Below, piece by piece: positions 15,603-27,234 of a stretch of 64,000 nt of DNA. Both the position numbers and the translations under genes were made by a program. The stretch covers positions 1 to 64,000 of the forward strand of contig DIAR01000010.1 of the NCBI GenBank assembly GCA_002415845.1, read 5' to 3'. The notes beneath the pieces were generated by a model, which was given only the letters and a program-made list of their open reading frames with translations, made no database searches and was not told where the DNA came from. The stretch's first letter is position 1. Every line of letters begins with the position of its first letter. This stretch comes from Candidatus Woesebacteria bacterium UBA5073. GTDB taxonomy: Bacteria > Patescibacteriota > Microgenomatia > UBA8517.

Positions 15603-17774
15603 TTACTGTCCCCTTGCCATGACCACCTTGCCGGCTTTGGCCACAATACCTTCGGTAATATTCTTCGGAACTTCCTCATAGTGGGACGGCTCCATATAGT
15701 ATGAAGCCCTGCCTTGAGAAAGAGATCTTAACTTCGTTGCATAACCGGACAGTTCGGCCAAAGGAGCCTGGGCGTTGATAATCGTCATCATGCCCTTCTT
15801 TTCCGTTCCCTGGATTTGAGCTCTCTTGGATGATAAATCACCAATGACATCACCCATAAATTCCTCTGGTGTTGAAACTTCAACCTTCATCACCGGCTCC
15901 AAAAGAATCATGTCGGCTCTTCTGGCCGCTTCTTCCAGTGCCAAGGATCCGGCAATCTTAAAGGCTATTTCTGAAGAATCAACATCATGGAAAGAACCGT
16001 CAAAGACGGCTACTTTCATATCAACCATCGGGAAACCGGCCAAAATACCGTTTTCCATCTTTTCTTTGACACCTTTTTCAATCGGTGAAATAAATTCCTG
16101 AGGAATGGCTCCACCTTTGATTTCGCTTTTAAATTCAAAGCCTTCTCCTCGTCCTTTAGGTTCAATTCTGAGTAAACAATGTCCATACTGTCCCCGGCCT
16201 CCGGTTTGTCTGATATATTTACCTTCTCCTTCGGCAATCTTTTTGATTGTTTCTTTATAAGCAACCTGGGGCGCACCGGTTGTAGCTTCAACGTTAAATT
16301 CCCGCTTCATCCGGTCAACCAAAACTTCCAGTTGTAATTCCCCCATTCCGGCAATAATCGTTTGTCCGGTTTCCTGATTGGATTTAATCCTGAAGGTCGG
16401 ATCCTCATCAGATAATTTCCCTAAAGCGATACCCATCTTCTCCTGATCGGATTTGGTTGCCGGCTCAATGGCCAACGAGATAACCGGTTCGGGAAAATTA
16501 ATCGATTCCAAAGTAATTAGATGCCCCGGATCGCAAACCGTATCTCCGGTGGTAGTTTCTTTAATACCGACCGCAGCCACGATTTCTCCGGCAAAAGCCG
16601 TTTCAATCAATTCTCTTTGATCGGCATGCAAAAGGACCAATTTTCCGATTCTTTCTTCTTTTTGCCTGGTGGCATTGTAAATAACCTGACCGGATGACAG
16701 TTTGCCAGAGTAAATTCTCAAATAAACCAAACGGCCGACATGCGGATCGGTCATAACTTTAAAAGCCAAACCTGAAAAAGGAGCTTCATTTTTTCTTTCC
16801 CGAACTGCTTTCTCCCCGGTTTTGGTGTCAATTCCCTCAACAGCCGGTAAATCCAAAGGTGAAGGCAGAAATTCAACGACACCGTTTAAAAGAAGTTGAG
16901 CTTCGGCCGTTCTGTTGTCGCCACCGAAAATCGGGAAGAATTTGCCGGAAATAACGCCTTTTCGAATGGCGCCTTTAAGCTCGTCATCGGTTGGTTCCTG
17001 GCCTTCCAGGTATTTATTTAAGGTTACATCATCATATTCGGACACTTTTTCAATTAAAAGGTGGCGGTATTTTTTGGCTTCCTCTAAAAACTCAGCCGGA
17101 ATTTCTTCCTCAGTTAAGGCTGCATCCTCAACGGCTTTATAAGTTAAAGCCTTCATCTTAATTAAATCAACCACACCCCGGTGTTCATGTTCCTGGCCAA
17201 TCGGAATAATAACCGGTGCGGCATTGGCGCCTAATCTTTCCTTAATTGATTTAAGGCTGCCTTCAAAATCGGCCCCGATCAGATTTAATTTGTTCAAAAC
17301 ACAGATTCTGGGAACATTGTAGCGGTCGGCCTGTCGCCAAACGGTTTCCGATTGGGATTCAACTCCGGTTCGACCGTCAAAAACCATGATGGCGCCGTCC
17401 AAAACCCTCAAAGATCTTTCGACTTCAGCCGTAAAATCAATGTGTCCCGGGGTATCGATAATATTAATTCGGTAATGACCTTCGGGAACGGATGAAGCTT
17501 TCTTTAAATCCCAAAAAGTGGTGATAGCGGCCGAAACAATCGTAATTCCTCTTTCTCGCTCTTGTGCCATCCAGTCGGTAACGGTCGTTCCCTCGTCAAC
17601 CGAACCTTGTTTGTAGGTTTTTCCGGTTTCAAAAAGAATTCGCTCTGTAGTGGTTGTTTTTCCGGCGTCGATATGGGCAATAATCCCGATGTTTCTGATT
17701 CTTTCCAAAGGAACTTCACGATCCTTAGTGATCGTCATGACCATTGCCGATTTTTTCTTTTGTACTTCTGCCAT
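15603..17774 (-). CDS. fusA: Elongation factor G
   Basis: EF-G, 723 aa, the translocation GTPase. Walker A AHIDAGKT at 33-40, switch [20 protein letters not shown] in the G4 position (usually NKMD), followed by domains II-V; the domain IV region has [13 protein letters not shown] and the C-terminal domain [23 protein letters not shown]. Length is normal (about 700). The N-terminus is about ten residues longer than usual; ATGs at codons 11 and 13 are alternatives. It follows rpsG in the str-operon order. Confidence 0.96.
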   Translation of the reverse strand: MAEVQKKKSAMVMTITKDREVPLERIRNIGIIAHIDAGKTTTTERILFETGKTYKQGSVDEGTTVTDWMAQERERGITIVSAAITTFWDLKKASSVPEGHYRINIIDTPGHIDFTAEVERSLRVLDGAIMVFDGRTGVESQSETVWRQADRYNVPRICVLNKLNLIGADFEGSLKSIKERLGANAAPVIIPIGQEHEHRGVVDLIKMKALTYKAVEDAALTEEEIPAEFLEEAKKYRHLLIEKVSEYDDVTLNKYLEGQEPTDDELKGAIRKGVISGKFFPIFGGDNRTAEAQLLLNGVVEFLPSPLDLPAVEGIDTKTGEKAVRERKNEAPFSGLAFKVMTDPHVGRLVYLRIYSGKLSSGQVIYNATRQKEERIGKLVLLHADQRELIETAFAGEIVAAVGIKETTTGDTVCDPGHLITLESINFPEPVISLAIEPATKSDQEKMGIALGKLSDEDPTFRIKSNQETGQTIIAGMGELQLEVLVDRMKREFNVEATTGAPQVAYKETIKKIAEGEGKYIRQTGGRGQYGHCLLRIEPKGRGEGFEFKSEIKGGAIPQEFISPIEKGVKEKMENGILAGFPMVDMKVAVFDGSFHDVDSSEIAFKIAGSLALEEAARRADMILLEPVMKVEVSTPEEFMGDVIGDLSSKRAQIQGTEKKGMMTIINAQAPLAELSGYATKLRSLSQGRASYYMEPSHYEEVPKNITEGIVAKAGKVVMARGQ

Positions 17775-17803
17775 TGTTCTATTCTATAAAAGGTGAATTA
17801 TCT

Positions 17804-18283
17804 TTACCACCTGAAGTGGGCAAAAGCCCGATTGGCTTCGGCCATTTTTTCCATTTCCAGTCTTTTCTTAACGGCAGCCCCCTCACCTTTTTGGGCATCA
17901 ATTATCTCGGCCGCCAATTTGGCAGCAAAAGTGTGGTATTCCGAATTGCTTCTGGCCCTGGCGGCTATAATCAACCATCTTAAGGCTAAAGAATCCCTTC
18001 TTTCTCCCCGGACACTCATCGGGACCTGATAGGCGGCACCGCCGACTCTTCGGGGCCTGACTTCCATCGTCGGTCTGATTTTTTCCATGGCTTCATCAAA
18101 AACCTTTGTTGGCTCTTCTTTGGTTTTTTCGGCGATCAGCTCAAAAGCACCGTAAACTTCTTTTTGGGCAACCGATTTCTTGCCATCATGCATCGTCCGG
18201 TTAATAAGCTTGGTCACTACTTTGCTTTTATAAATCGGGTCAACTTCAACGTCTCTGACTCGTGCTTGTCCACGTCTGGCCAT
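17804..18283 (-). CDS. rpsG: Small ribosomal subunit protein uS7
   Basis: uS7, 159 aa, nucleates assembly of the 30S head and contacts E-site tRNA. It begins MARRGQARVRDVEVDPIYKSKVVTKLINRTMHDGKKSVA and shows KIRPTMEVRPRRVGGAAYQVPM and RWLIIAARARS. Length is typical. It starts 3 bases after the rpsL stop, standard str-operon position. Confidence 0.97.
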   Translation of the reverse strand: MARRGQARVRDVEVDPIYKSKVVTKLINRTMHDGKKSVAQKEVYGAFELIAEKTKEEPTKVFDEAMEKIRPTMEVRPRRVGGAAYQVPMSVRGERRDSLALRWLIIAARARSNSEYHTFAAKLAAEIIDAQKGEGAAVKKRLEMEKMAEANRAFAHFRW

Positions 18284-18286
18284 ATT

Positions 18287-18745
18287 TTACGGTGTAACCG
18301 GTGCTTCAGCGGCCGGAGCGGCTGCTTTTTTCGGTGCACTTCCTTTCTTTGTTCCATAACGGCTTCGACCCTGTTGTCGGCCAACCACACCCGTCGTGTC
18401 AAATTTACCCCGAACGACATGGTATTTAACACCCGGTAAGTCTTTAACCCTTCCACCCCTGACCATGACAATTGAATGTTCGGCCAATTCATGACCTTCA
18501 CCCATGATGTAGGCGGTAATTTCCTGTTTATTGGATAATCTGACTCTGGCCACTTTCCGCAAAGCGGAATTTGGTTTCTTCGGGGTCATCGTTCTGACAG
18601 AAAGAACAACTCCTCTTTTAAACGGAGAGGACTGCTCGGAAAACTTTCGTTCTCTGGCATTAAACCACTTGCTCAAAGAGACGGTCTTTTTCTTTTTGAG
18701 AATTCTTTTTCGGCCTTTTCTGACTAATTGTGAGACGGTTGGCAT
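18287..18745 (-). CDS. rpsL: Small ribosomal subunit protein uS12
   Basis: uS12, 152 aa, at the decoding centre. [15 protein letters not shown] opens the protein; [19 protein letters not shown] (the streptomycin-site loop, with Lys in the PKKPNSA position) and [23 protein letters not shown] are conserved. A C-terminal Ala/Pro-rich tail ([11 protein letters not shown]) of about 20 residues is extra to the E. coli length of 124. It lies between rpoC and rpsG. Confidence 0.96.
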   Translation of the reverse strand: MPTVSQLVRKGRKRILKKKKTVSLSKWFNARERKFSEQSSPFKRGVVLSVRTMTPKKPNSALRKVARVRLSNKQEITAYIMGEGHELAEHSIVMVRGGRVKDLPGVKYHVVRGKFDTTGVVGRQQGRSRYGTKKGSAPKKAAAPAAEAPVTP

Positions 18746-18753
18746 AAAAATTA

Positions 18754-21700
18754 TTATATCTTACCTTCGGCAATCTTGGCCCGATCATAACTGACAGGAA
18801 TCAACCTGCCGATAATAACGTTCTCTTTAAGACCGACCAACCTGTCTTCTTTACCCTGAAGGGCGGCGTTGGCCAAAACATCGGTGGTTTGTTCAAATGA
18901 TGCGGCCGACAGCCAGCTTTCGGTATATAAGGCACGTCTGGTGATGCCTAAAACAACCTGTTGAGCCGAAGCCGGTTCACCGCCAGCAGCCAACACTCTT
19001 TCGTTTTCTTCTTCAAAGGAAGCTTTGTCGGTTAAATCACTCGGTAAGAAATGAGTATCACCCGGTGTAACAATTCTGACCTCATCGCTCATTTTTCGGA
19101 TAATCGTTTCAAAATGGCGATCGTTAATCGGAATTCCCTGAGATTCATAAACTTTTTGGATTTCGTTAACAACATATTCTTGGGAAGCTCTTAAACCTTT
19201 AATCGAAAGGATTTCTTTGATATCTAAGGCTCCGGCCGCCAGTTGAGCTCCGGCTTCAATTAATTGTTTATCTTCAACCGCCAGTTTAATCGTTTTGGGA
19301 ATAATGTATTCTCTTTCCTCTTTTGGTTTGGTATTAACCGAGGTAACGGTTACTTTCCAACCCTCATCGGTTTCAAGAACTTTAACTTTTCCGGAAATTT
19401 CGGATAAGGGGGACAAGACTTTCGGAATTCTGGCTTCAAATAATTCTTCCACCCGGGGAAGTCCCTGGGTCACGTCAAGACCGATAATTCCTCCCATGTG
19501 TTTGGTCTTTAAGGTCAACTGTGTTCCCGGTTCTCCAATTGACTGGGCGGCAATAACCCCAACAGGAGTACCTATTTCAACCATCTTTTTATTTGACAAA
19601 TCCAAACCGTAACAGGCGGCACACATACCGTATCTGGAAGTACAGGTTAAGGGCGATCTGATAATAACTTCAGCGATACCGTCAAGGTCGATTTGGTTGG
19701 CTTTGACTTCATCAATCAATCCATCTTTTTCAACAATTACTTTTTTACTCTTGGGAGAAATAATCTCGTTTAGGGAAATTCGGCCAACGATTCTTTGCAC
19801 AAAGCTGGCTGATCGGATAGACTTTTTAATAACCAAGCCTTCTTTGGTACCGCAGTCATATTGCCTGACAATCAAGTCGTGCGCCACATCGACCAATCTT
19901 CGGGTCAAATATCCGGCATCGGCTGTCTTAATGGCCGTATCAGTTAAACCTTTTCTGGAACCTCTTGAGGAGGTAACGTATTCAAAAACCGAAAGACCTT
20001 CTCTAAAATTAGCCTTAATCGGCAATTCGACAATTTTGCCTAAGGGGTCAACAATCAAACCTCTCATGGCGGCCAATTGTTTAACCTGATCCTTTGAAGC
20101 ACGTCCGACCTTGGCTTCAATAACCACCTTGATTGGTGAATTTTTGTCCATTGCCTCCCAGGTTTTGTCGGCCAAATCTTCAGAGACTTCAATCCAAACT
20201 TCCTGCGAAAGTCGTTTCTTTTCTTCAGCCGTAATCAAACCGGTGGCAAAATTATTTTCAATCTCAGAAACCCGATTTTCGGCCAACTTAATCAATTGGG
20301 CCTTTTCGGGTAAAACCTTGGCATCGAAAATACCAAAGGAAATACCGGATAAAGTACAACCGAAAAAGCCAAGCTGTTTAATAGCATCAATCATTTCAAC
20401 AACCCTTTCTTTCGAAACAACCGAATAGGCTTTGGTAAATAAAGTTTTAATAATCGTGGACGTAACCTGTTCATTAACAAAGTCAAAACTTTCGGGTAAA
20501 ACTTCATTGAAAAGAACCCGACCGGCCGTGGTTTCGATAATTTTTCCGCCCAGGCGAACATTTATTTTTTGACGGGGATGAATTCTTCCCGTTTGATAGG
20601 CAAAAACAACTTCCTCTTTGTCGGCAAAAGTACCTTTATAAGCTTCGATTCTTGAATCCTCGCTGGTTAAATAGAACACACCCAAAGCCATTTCTTTGGA
20701 AGCCGGAGTTGAAACCGGTGCGCCGTCGGACGGTCTTAAAAGATTATGTTCCGGTAGCATCAGGTTCTTGGCTTCATCAATCGCTTTTTGCGATAAAGGA
20801 ACATGAACGGCCATTTGGTCTCCGTCAAAGTCGGCATTGAAACCGGCACAGACGGCGGGATGAAGTCTGATGGCATTTCCTTCAATCAATAAAGGATAGA
20901 AAGCCTGCATGGAAAGCTTATGTAAGGTCGGAGCACGGTTAAGAATAACCGGATGATTTTGGGTAATTTCTTCCAAGATATCAAAGACTTCGGGCGGACG
21001 TCTATCAAGCATGTTTTTGGCACTTCGAACGTTCGGGGCAATACCACGGGTTATCATCTCCCGCAAAACAAAAGGCTTAAACATTTCCAAGGCCATTTCC
21101 TTAGGCAAACCACATTGGGAAATCTTTAATTCCGGTCCAACGATAATAACAGAACGGCCCGAATAATCGACTCTTTTACCCAATAAGTTTTGTCTGAAAC
21201 GTCCCTGTTTTCCACGAAGCATATCGGAAAGAGATCGAAGAGTCTGTTTGCCCCTGCCTCTTCTGACGGCTTTTCTTTGTGATGCATCGACCAAAGAATC
21301 AACGGCTTCCTGAAGCATTCTTTTTTCATTTCTCAAAATAATCTCCGGAGCACCCAAAGAAATTAAGTGTTTCAGACGGTTGTTGCGGTTAATTACCCTT
21401 CGGTAAAGATCATTTAAGTCGGAGGTGGCAAACCTGCCTCCCGACAACTGAACCATTGGTCGCAAGTCCGGAGGAAGTACCGGTAAAACTCTAAGAACCA
21501 TCCAGGACGGATTAATCTTGGCTCTTTTCAAACCATCGGCCAATTTTAATCTCTTGGCCAATTTAACAAACTTGGCGCTTGAACCTTTGGTTTCTTCGAT
21601 TTCCTTTCGCAAGGAAACAACCAATTCTTCAACGTTAATTTTTTCGATAGCTGAAAGGACGGCATCGGCGCCCATCTTGGCGGTCACAAAGTCGGTGGCA

Positions 21701-22482
21701 TCATAGTTAGCCAAACCGTCATATTCTTCTTCGGATAAAACGGAAAGAACGGCTACATTCTTAACAATGGAGGTTAAATTTTCAAAAACCTGACCGGTTT
21801 TATCCAAAGTGCTCTTTTCTTCCTCGGAAAGGGCCGTTTCTTTCTTCCTTAAATCCAAATCAACTTCCGACTTGGCCAGGGCCAATTGTTCTTTGTCTTT
21901 AATTTTGGCCGTAATTTTTTCTTTGGCTTCCTTTGATTCCGTTCCCAAAATCTCTTTGCGGGTTTTGAACTCTTCGTTGATTTCGGTAAATCTTTCGTCA
22001 CAAACTTTTTGTAGGGCTTTAATGGTTTCTTTTCTCTTCTCTTCATCAACGGCCGTAACCAAATAACGGGCAAAATAAATAACCTGCTCGATGGCTCTGG
22101 GCGGAATACCCAAAATCAAAGAAATCTTGGAAGGTGCTCCTTTGAAAAACCAAACATGGGCAACCGGGGTGGCTAAGGTAATATGCCCCATTCTTTCCCG
22201 TCTGACTCTGGATTGAGTTACCTCAACACCGCATTTATCACAAACCACTCCCTTATATCTGATCCTTTTGTATTTGCCGCAGTAACATTCCCAATCCTTG
22301 GTCGGACCAAAGATGCGTTCATCAAAAAGACCGTCTTTTTCCGGCTTTAAGGTTCGGTAATTAATTGTTTCCGGTTTGGTTACCTCACCACGCGACCAGG
22401 CCCTGATATCCTCCGGGGAGGCCAAGGTAATAACCAAACTCTTAAAATCGGCTAATGTTTTCAAATCTGATAATGGTTCCAT
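18754..22482 (-). CDS. rpoC: DNA-directed RNA polymerase subunit beta'
   Basis: Beta', 1242 aa, carrying the catalytic centre. N-terminal zinc site with C66, C68, C81 and C84; the Mg-binding motif NADFDGD near residue 548; bridge-helix and trigger-loop region further on with [21 protein letters not shown] and the second zinc cluster [12 protein letters not shown]. About residues 145-235 are a charged helical stretch in the lineage-variable part of beta'. Slightly shorter than the E. coli subunit (1407). Starts 2 bases after the rpoB stop. Confidence 0.98.
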   Translation of the reverse strand: MEPLSDLKTLADFKSLVITLASPEDIRAWSRGEVTKPETINYRTLKPEKDGLFDERIFGPTKDWECYCGKYKRIRYKGVVCDKCGVEVTQSRVRRERMGHITLATPVAHVWFFKGAPSKISLILGIPPRAIEQVIYFARYLVTAVDEEKRKETIKALQKVCDERFTEINEEFKTRKEILGTESKEAKEKITAKIKDKEQLALAKSEVDLDLRKKETALSEEEKSTLDKTGQVFENLTSIVKNVAVLSVLSEEEYDGLANYDATDFVTAKMGADAVLSAIEKINVEELVVSLRKEIEETKGSSAKFVKLAKRLKLADGLKRAKINPSWMVLRVLPVLPPDLRPMVQLSGGRFATSDLNDLYRRVINRNNRLKHLISLGAPEIILRNEKRMLQEAVDSLVDASQRKAVRRGRGKQTLRSLSDMLRGKQGRFRQNLLGKRVDYSGRSVIIVGPELKISQCGLPKEMALEMFKPFVLREMITRGIAPNVRSAKNMLDRRPPEVFDILEEITQNHPVILNRAPTLHKLSMQAFYPLLIEGNAIRLHPAVCAGFNADFDGDQMAVHVPLSQKAIDEAKNLMLPEHNLLRPSDGAPVSTPASKEMALGVFYLTSEDSRIEAYKGTFADKEEVVFAYQTGRIHPRQKINVRLGGKIIETTAGRVLFNEVLPESFDFVNEQVTSTIIKTLFTKAYSVVSKERVVEMIDAIKQLGFFGCTLSGISFGIFDAKVLPEKAQLIKLAENRVSEIENNFATGLITAEEKKRLSQEVWIEVSEDLADKTWEAMDKNSPIKVVIEAKVGRASKDQVKQLAAMRGLIVDPLGKIVELPIKANFREGLSVFEYVTSSRGSRKGLTDTAIKTADAGYLTRRLVDVAHDLIVRQYDCGTKEGLVIKKSIRSASFVQRIVGRISLNEIISPKSKKVIVEKDGLIDEVKANQIDLDGIAEVIIRSPLTCTSRYGMCAACYGLDLSNKKMVEIGTPVGVIAAQSIGEPGTQLTLKTKHMGGIIGLDVTQGLPRVEELFEARIPKVLSPLSEISGKVKVLETDEGWKVTVTSVNTKPKEEREYIIPKTIKLAVEDKQLIEAGAQLAAGALDIKEILSIKGLRASQEYVVNEIQKVYESQGIPINDRHFETIIRKMSDEVRIVTPGDTHFLPSDLTDKASFEEENERVLAAGGEPASAQQVVLGITRRALYTESWLSAASFEQTTDVLANAALQGKEDRLVGLKENVIIGRLIPVSYDRAKIAEGKI

Positions 22483-22484
22483 AT

Positions 22485-25400
22485 TTATTCAGCTTTCTCT
22501 GCAACGACTGGTTCTTCAATTTCCATCGGACCTTCCGATTTTACCAGTTCTTCAGTGGCAATGATTTCAGCACCCGCAGCGACGGCTAATTCCTGCCCTT
22601 TTTCCACGTTTTCTTCATCTTCTTTGGCAACCACGGCTCCTTTGGCATCAACCAAAAGACCCAAAGAGTTTAATTCTCTGATCAAAACCTTAAAAGATTC
22701 CGGAACGGTGGCTTCAGGAATATCCACACCTTTAACAATTGACTCGAAAGCTTTGGCCCGGCCTAAGACATCGTCTGATTTAATGGTCAACATTTCCTGC
22801 AAAATATAAGGGGCACGGTGTGCTTCCAAGGCCCAGACTTCCATTTCTCCGAGTCTTTGACCTCCCATTTGAGCTTTTCCGCCCAACGGCTGTTGAGTAA
22901 CCAAAGAGTATGGACCGGTTGAACGGGCGTGAGTTTTATCTTCAACCATGTGGATAAGCTTCATGATGTAACCAATTCCGACAACTGTTTCTTCCTTAAA
23001 AGGTTCTCCGGTTCGGCCGTCAATCAACCTGGTCTTTCCGGATACCGGCAACCCGGCCTTTTTAAGTTGGTCGGAAATTAAATCTTCGGGAAGCTTGTCA
23101 AAAACCGGCAAACCGCCCTTTTCGTTCCCTTTGGATAAAGCCCAACCCAAGTGACACTCTAAAAGTTGTCCCAGGTTCATACGAGCCAAAACGGATAAGG
23201 GAGAAATAATAATATCAATCGGTGTTCCGTCTTCCATATAAGGCATATTGGCCAGAGGCATAATCTTGGCGATAACGCCTTTATTGCCATGTCTGCCGGC
23301 GACTTTGTCTCCGACGGTAATCTTTCTCATTTGGGCAACTCTGACAATCACTTTTTTGATAACTCCGGGGCCCAGCTCATCACCATTGTCTTTATCCAAA
23401 ATCCGAACATCAACCACAATACCCTTCTCACCATGAGGAATTCGAAGCGAAGTGTCTCTGACTTCCCTGGCTTTTTCACCGAAAATGGCTCTCAAAAGTC
23501 GCTCTTCAGAGGTTAATTCCGTTTCCCCTTTGGGAGCAATTTTTCCAACCAAAATATCATTTGGTCCGACTTCGGCACCGACAACGACAATTCCGTCTTC
23601 AGCTAAATTAGATAGCTCTGTTTCGGCTACATTGGGAATATCCCGGGTCAGTTCTTCCGGACCCAGCTTGGTATCAACGACATCGGCTTCGTATTCTTCA
23701 ATATGAATTGAGGTTAAAAGGTCATCTTTAACCAACCTGTCCGAAACCATAATGGCGTCTTCAAAACCATATCCACTGTAGGACATATAACCGATTACCA
23801 TGTTTCGGCCTAAAGAAAGCTCTCCGCCTTCAATAGCCGGTCCGTCGGCCAAAATATCGCCTTCTTTAACTTTTTGTCCTTCGGCCACGGTGGTTTTTTG
23901 GTTATAGCAGGTTGAATGGGCGGTTCTTTTGAATTTAGTCAAATGATAAACTTCGGTTTTGCCGTCGTCTTTAACTTCCGTATCTTCATAAGTCACATCA
24001 TCCGTCTTTTTATCCAATTTAACTTCAATTCTTTCTCCGTCGGCAAAGACAACTTTTCCGGCGTGTCTGGCGGTTGTTACCCGACCCATCCCTTTGGCAA
24101 TTTCGCTTTCAATACCTGTTCCAACCACCGGTGATTCAGGATTAACCAAAGGTACCGATTGACATTGCATGTTCGAACCCATTAAAGCTCGGTTACCTTC
24201 GTCGTGTGAGAGGAAAGGAATAAGGGAAGCCGAAGCTCCAACCACCTGTCTCGGGGTAACATCGATATAGTCGATTAAATCGGCCGGCCCTTCGGTAAAA
24301 ACACCCTTGTAACGGAAAGGAACTCTTTCGTCCAAAACCATACCGTCCGCATCAATGTTGATACCGGAATGGGTAATATGGAAATTTTCCTCATCGTCGG
24401 CTGCCAAGTAAACAATATCATCCAAAATCTTAACCGAGGTCTTTTTGCCTTTTTGGATCTTTTCGACTTTGCGATAAGGGGTTTCGATAAAACCGAATTC
24501 ATTAACCTTGGCATAAAGAGCCAAATAAGTAACCAAACCGATATTCGGTCCTTCGGGGGATCTGACCGGATCGATTTTACCGTATTGGGATGAATTAACG
24601 TCACGGATGGAGAATGAGGCTCTTTCCCGATTGATTCCGCCCTGTCCCAAAACCGAAACACGTCTTAAGTTGTCGATTTCCGATAAGGGATTAGTGTCGT
24701 CCAAAATGGTCGACAGCTGATTTGAACGGAAAAATTCGTTTAAGGAAGCAATCAAAGGCCTGGCATTAATCAAATTAGCAGGTAGTGGTTTATCATCGGG
24801 TGAAATAAGGCTCATCTTTTCCTTAACCGATCTCTCCAACCTTAAAAGTCCGATTCTGAAAGCGTTAACAGCCACTAATTCTCCGACTCTTCTCAATCTT
24901 CGGTTGGCCAAATGATCAATGTCGTCAACCCTGCCAATACCGTTTTGAAGTCCAATTAAGTATTTAAGGGTTTCGATAATGTCCTGTTTGGTCAAAATCC
25001 AGGTTGATTTCTCGTTCGGAAGAGTTAAGGATAGTCTTTTGTTAATCTTATATCTGCCAACTTTACCCAAATCATAACGCCTGGAATCAAAAAAGAGGGA
25101 ATCAAAAAGGCTTTCGGCATTTTCTAAAATAGCCGGTTCCCCGGGGCGCATCTTTCGGTAAATTTCCAAAATAGCGTCTTCCTGGCCTTTGGATGAATCT
25201 TTCGTGATAGTGGCGTTAATGTATTTATGTTGGGCATCTTTATCGACATCTTTAAAGTAATTTAAAAGTTCACTGTCCGATTCAACACCCATGGCCCGAA
25301 GAAGGGCGGTAGCCGAGACTTTTCTTTTTCTGTCGATTCTGGCGGCAATAACATCATTCCTGCCAACTTCAAATTCAAGCCAGGAACCATGAAGGGGTCT

Positions 25401-25874
25401 AACTTCTGCTTTATAAAGAATCCGGCCGGATGACGGATCAAGCTCACCGGAAAAATAAACGCCAGGACTTCTGACGATTTGGTTGATAACGGCTCTTTCG
25501 ATGCCGTTAACAATAAAGGTTCCTTTTGAGGTCATTTGCGGCAAATCACCCATAAAGACTTCTTGTTCGACTTCTTTACCGGTTTTTTTGTTGATTAATG
25601 TGGCTTGAATCTTGAGGGGAGAGGAAAAGTTAATACCTTTATCTTGAGCAATTCTGGGGGAAATTGAAGGTTCTCCAAGGGTATGTTTGCCTAAAATTAA
25701 TTGCCAGTTTTTGCCGGTAAAATCATCAATTGGGGAAATATTAACCAATTCCTGGGCAATACCTTCAGTTAAAAACCAATTCCAAGACTCCCTTTGAACA
25801 AAGGAAAGGTCAAGTTTGGGTAAGTTTTTTTCTACTTTTCCGAAATTGATTCTGGCTTGGGTTTTTACCGACAT
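22485..25874 (-). CDS. rpoB: DNA-directed RNA polymerase subunit beta
   Basis: Beta, 1129 aa. It begins with RINFGKVEKNLPKLDLSFVQRESWNWF and shows the rifampicin-binding region FRSNQLSTILDDTNPLSEI...RRVSVLGQGGINRERASFSIRDV, the KLTRDIPN-like segment, GRHGNKGVIAKI and the C-terminal GGKAQMGGQRLGEMEVWALEAHRAPYILQEML. Length is on the short side because lineage-specific insertions are absent. The rif cluster reads DDTNPLSEI where many bacteria have DQTNPLSEL, so one Gln is Asp. First gene of its operon. Confidence 0.98.
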   Translation of the reverse strand: MSVKTQARINFGKVEKNLPKLDLSFVQRESWNWFLTEGIAQELVNISPIDDFTGKNWQLILGKHTLGEPSISPRIAQDKGINFSSPLKIQATLINKKTGKEVEQEVFMGDLPQMTSKGTFIVNGIERAVINQIVRSPGVYFSGELDPSSGRILYKAEVRPLHGSWLEFEVGRNDVIAARIDRKRKVSATALLRAMGVESDSELLNYFKDVDKDAQHKYINATITKDSSKGQEDAILEIYRKMRPGEPAILENAESLFDSLFFDSRRYDLGKVGRYKINKRLSLTLPNEKSTWILTKQDIIETLKYLIGLQNGIGRVDDIDHLANRRLRRVGELVAVNAFRIGLLRLERSVKEKMSLISPDDKPLPANLINARPLIASLNEFFRSNQLSTILDDTNPLSEIDNLRRVSVLGQGGINRERASFSIRDVNSSQYGKIDPVRSPEGPNIGLVTYLALYAKVNEFGFIETPYRKVEKIQKGKKTSVKILDDIVYLAADDEENFHITHSGINIDADGMVLDERVPFRYKGVFTEGPADLIDYIDVTPRQVVGASASLIPFLSHDEGNRALMGSNMQCQSVPLVNPESPVVGTGIESEIAKGMGRVTTARHAGKVVFADGERIEVKLDKKTDDVTYEDTEVKDDGKTEVYHLTKFKRTAHSTCYNQKTTVAEGQKVKEGDILADGPAIEGGELSLGRNMVIGYMSYSGYGFEDAIMVSDRLVKDDLLTSIHIEEYEADVVDTKLGPEELTRDIPNVAETELSNLAEDGIVVVGAEVGPNDILVGKIAPKGETELTSEERLLRAIFGEKAREVRDTSLRIPHGEKGIVVDVRILDKDNGDELGPGVIKKVIVRVAQMRKITVGDKVAGRHGNKGVIAKIMPLANMPYMEDGTPIDIIISPLSVLARMNLGQLLECHLGWALSKGNEKGGLPVFDKLPEDLISDQLKKAGLPVSGKTRLIDGRTGEPFKEETVVGIGYIMKLIHMVEDKTHARSTGPYSLVTQQPLGGKAQMGGQRLGEMEVWALEAHRAPYILQEMLTIKSDDVLGRAKAFESIVKGVDIPEATVPESFKVLIRELNSLGLLVDAKGAVVAKEDEENVEKGQELAVAAGAEIIATEELVKSEGPMEIEEPVVAEKAE

Positions 25875-25893
25875 CTTAAATTCATAGAAAATT

Positions 25894-25911
25894 CCCGCGG
25901 ATAGACGCGGG
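25894..25911 (-). promoter_or_regulatory. Leader hairpin upstream of rpoB
   Basis: CCCGCG, six-base loop, CGCGGG followed by AATTTTCT on the minus strand, between the promoter and the rpoB ATG. A G/C-only 6-bp stem in an otherwise A/T-rich leader; the short T-run suggests a weak attenuator or a transcript-stabilising element. Confidence 0.6.
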
Positions 25912-25943
25912 GCGAGCGTAACAATGAGTACGCCTAAGCAGGG

Positions 25944-25971
25944 ATTATATCTAAGTCACCTGCCTTGTCAA
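25944..25971 (-). promoter_or_regulatory. rpoB operon promoter
   Basis: Perfect -35 TTGACA (25966-25971) and -10 TATAAT (25944-25949) with a 16-base spacer, just downstream of the mltG stop. The predicted leader is about 64 bases and holds the G/C hairpin. Confidence 0.85.
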
Positions 25972-25984
25972 GCAGTAATTTTTC

Positions 25985-26983
25985 CTACTTTCCGATATAT
26001 TTTCCAACGTTAAGGTTGTGTTCTTCCAGGGTTTTGGCATAGTGGATTACCCCTTTGGTATCATGGAGATAATAAAGATAATTAGAGTCTTCAGGATAAA
26101 CGGCGGCTTTTATTGAAGAAAGGCCGGGATTACAGATCGGAGCCGGCGGTAAACCTTTAACCTTATAAGTATTAAAGGGTGAGCTGAATTGTCGGTCGCC
26201 CAAAAGAATGGTTGGCCACCACTGGCAACCAATCGTTGTGGCTTTGCACCTTAAGTTGGCCAGCACATATTGAACAGAAGCGTCTACCTGTAGGGGCATC
26301 CCCAGCTTGATCCTACTATATAGTATGCCGGCCACGACCGGTCTTTCCGCATTTCCCCGGCTTTCCCTCTCCACCAAAGAAGCCATTGTCACAACCTGGC
26401 TTAAATCGTAATCAGATGAGGCAATATCATTTTTAACCTTATCGTCAACCCTTTTATCAAAAGTGTTAAGCATCATCTTAACAACAGCCGAAGCGGAAGC
26501 GTTTTTCGGAAAAAGGTAGGTATCGGGAAATAAATAACCTTCCTTACCGGATGAAGCCGTCAAGAACTCTTTTCTAAAAAGTTCTTTTTCCATCTCTTTA
26601 ATCTCCAAGCCGGCCACAAACTTCTCCATGATTTCCTCACGTCTTAAGCCCTCAGGAACGGTAACCCAAACTTCCTCCGGTCCGTGAGTTAGCCTCTCGA
26701 CAATTTTAGGAATGGAAAGATTTGGTGAAAGGTTAAACTCCCCGGCAAAAAGTTTAGTTTGTTTTCCCACCAATTGTACGTAAATCTTAAAAACTAAAGG
26801 ACTTTTGATAAGATTGGCTTTTTGCAGTTTGGTTCCTACCTGCAGGGCCGAAAGACCTTTTGGAATAACAACGGTTACAACTGCTTTTTCAGAGGATATG
26901 GGTTTTAAATTAAGATAGAAATAGACACCGCCAATCGCCAATAGCAAGAAAAAAGAAAAAAAGACAATTAAAATCCGTTTCAT
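25985..26983 (-). CDS. mltG: Endolytic murein transglycosylase MltG
   Basis: 332 aa, the YceG/MltG family that cuts nascent peptidoglycan glycan strands near the synthesis machinery. One N-terminal membrane helix (about 4-24), a LysM-like region (about 36-100, VVIPKGLSALQVGTKLQKANLI), then the catalytic domain with ASLVERESRG (the conserved Glu), LGMPLQVDASVQYVL and FNTYKVKGLPPAPICNPGLSSIKAAVYPE. Domain order and length match the family. It follows the zinc-ribbon gene by 6 bases. Confidence 0.95.
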   Translation of the reverse strand: MKRILIVFFSFFLLLAIGGVYFYLNLKPISSEKAVVTVVIPKGLSALQVGTKLQKANLIKSPLVFKIYVQLVGKQTKLFAGEFNLSPNLSIPKIVERLTHGPEEVWVTVPEGLRREEIMEKFVAGLEIKEMEKELFRKEFLTASSGKEGYLFPDTYLFPKNASASAVVKMMLNTFDKRVDDKVKNDIASSDYDLSQVVTMASLVERESRGNAERPVVAGILYSRIKLGMPLQVDASVQYVLANLRCKATTIGCQWWPTILLGDRQFSSPFNTYKVKGLPPAPICNPGLSSIKAAVYPEDSNYLYYLHDTKGVIHYAKTLEEHNLNVGKYIGK

Positions 26984-26989
26984 TAAGAT

Positions 26990-27190
26990 TTAGACTTCTT
27001 CGAGAAGAGCCCGTCGGTACTTTTTGGTTTTGGTATCGTGGATAAAGATTCGGCCACAAGCACAAACAACTTTTTCTTCACCTTCACTTTTTTTCTCGGC
27101 CTTACCTTCACTTAACTCTTTGCCACAACCGACACAGCGGCCTTGCGACAAGAGCCAAGCTTGAATCGGAGCGATAACGTTTTTGAACAT
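26990..27190 (-). CDS. Small zinc-ribbon protein of unknown function
   Basis: 66 aa, not recognised as a named family. It has CVGCG at residues 19-23 and CACG at 43-46, i.e. C-X2-C and C-X-C, enough for one zinc; between them a short Lys/Glu-rich loop. The N-terminus FKNVIAPIQAWLLSQG is amphipathic. A dedicated promoter lies directly upstream and mltG directly downstream, so it is probably cotranscribed with mltG. The compact open frame, promoter and codon use support a real gene. Confidence 0.75.
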   Translation of the reverse strand: MFKNVIAPIQAWLLSQGRCVGCGKELSEGKAEKKSEGEEKVVCACGRIFIHDTKTKKYRRALLEEV

Positions 27191-27200
27191 AAGTCAGATT

Positions 27201-27226
27201 AGTATACCATAATGTTCTTTTGTCAA
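27201..27226 (-). promoter_or_regulatory. Promoter of the zinc-ribbon/mltG unit
   Basis: Extended -10 TGG-TATACT (-10 at 27201-27206); a TTGACA (27221-27226) sits only 14 bases upstream, so the extended -10 is probably the main determinant. The -10 ends 10 bases before the ATG, predicting a leader of about 4 bases. Confidence 0.6.
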
Positions 27227-27234
27227 AAGTGTTA

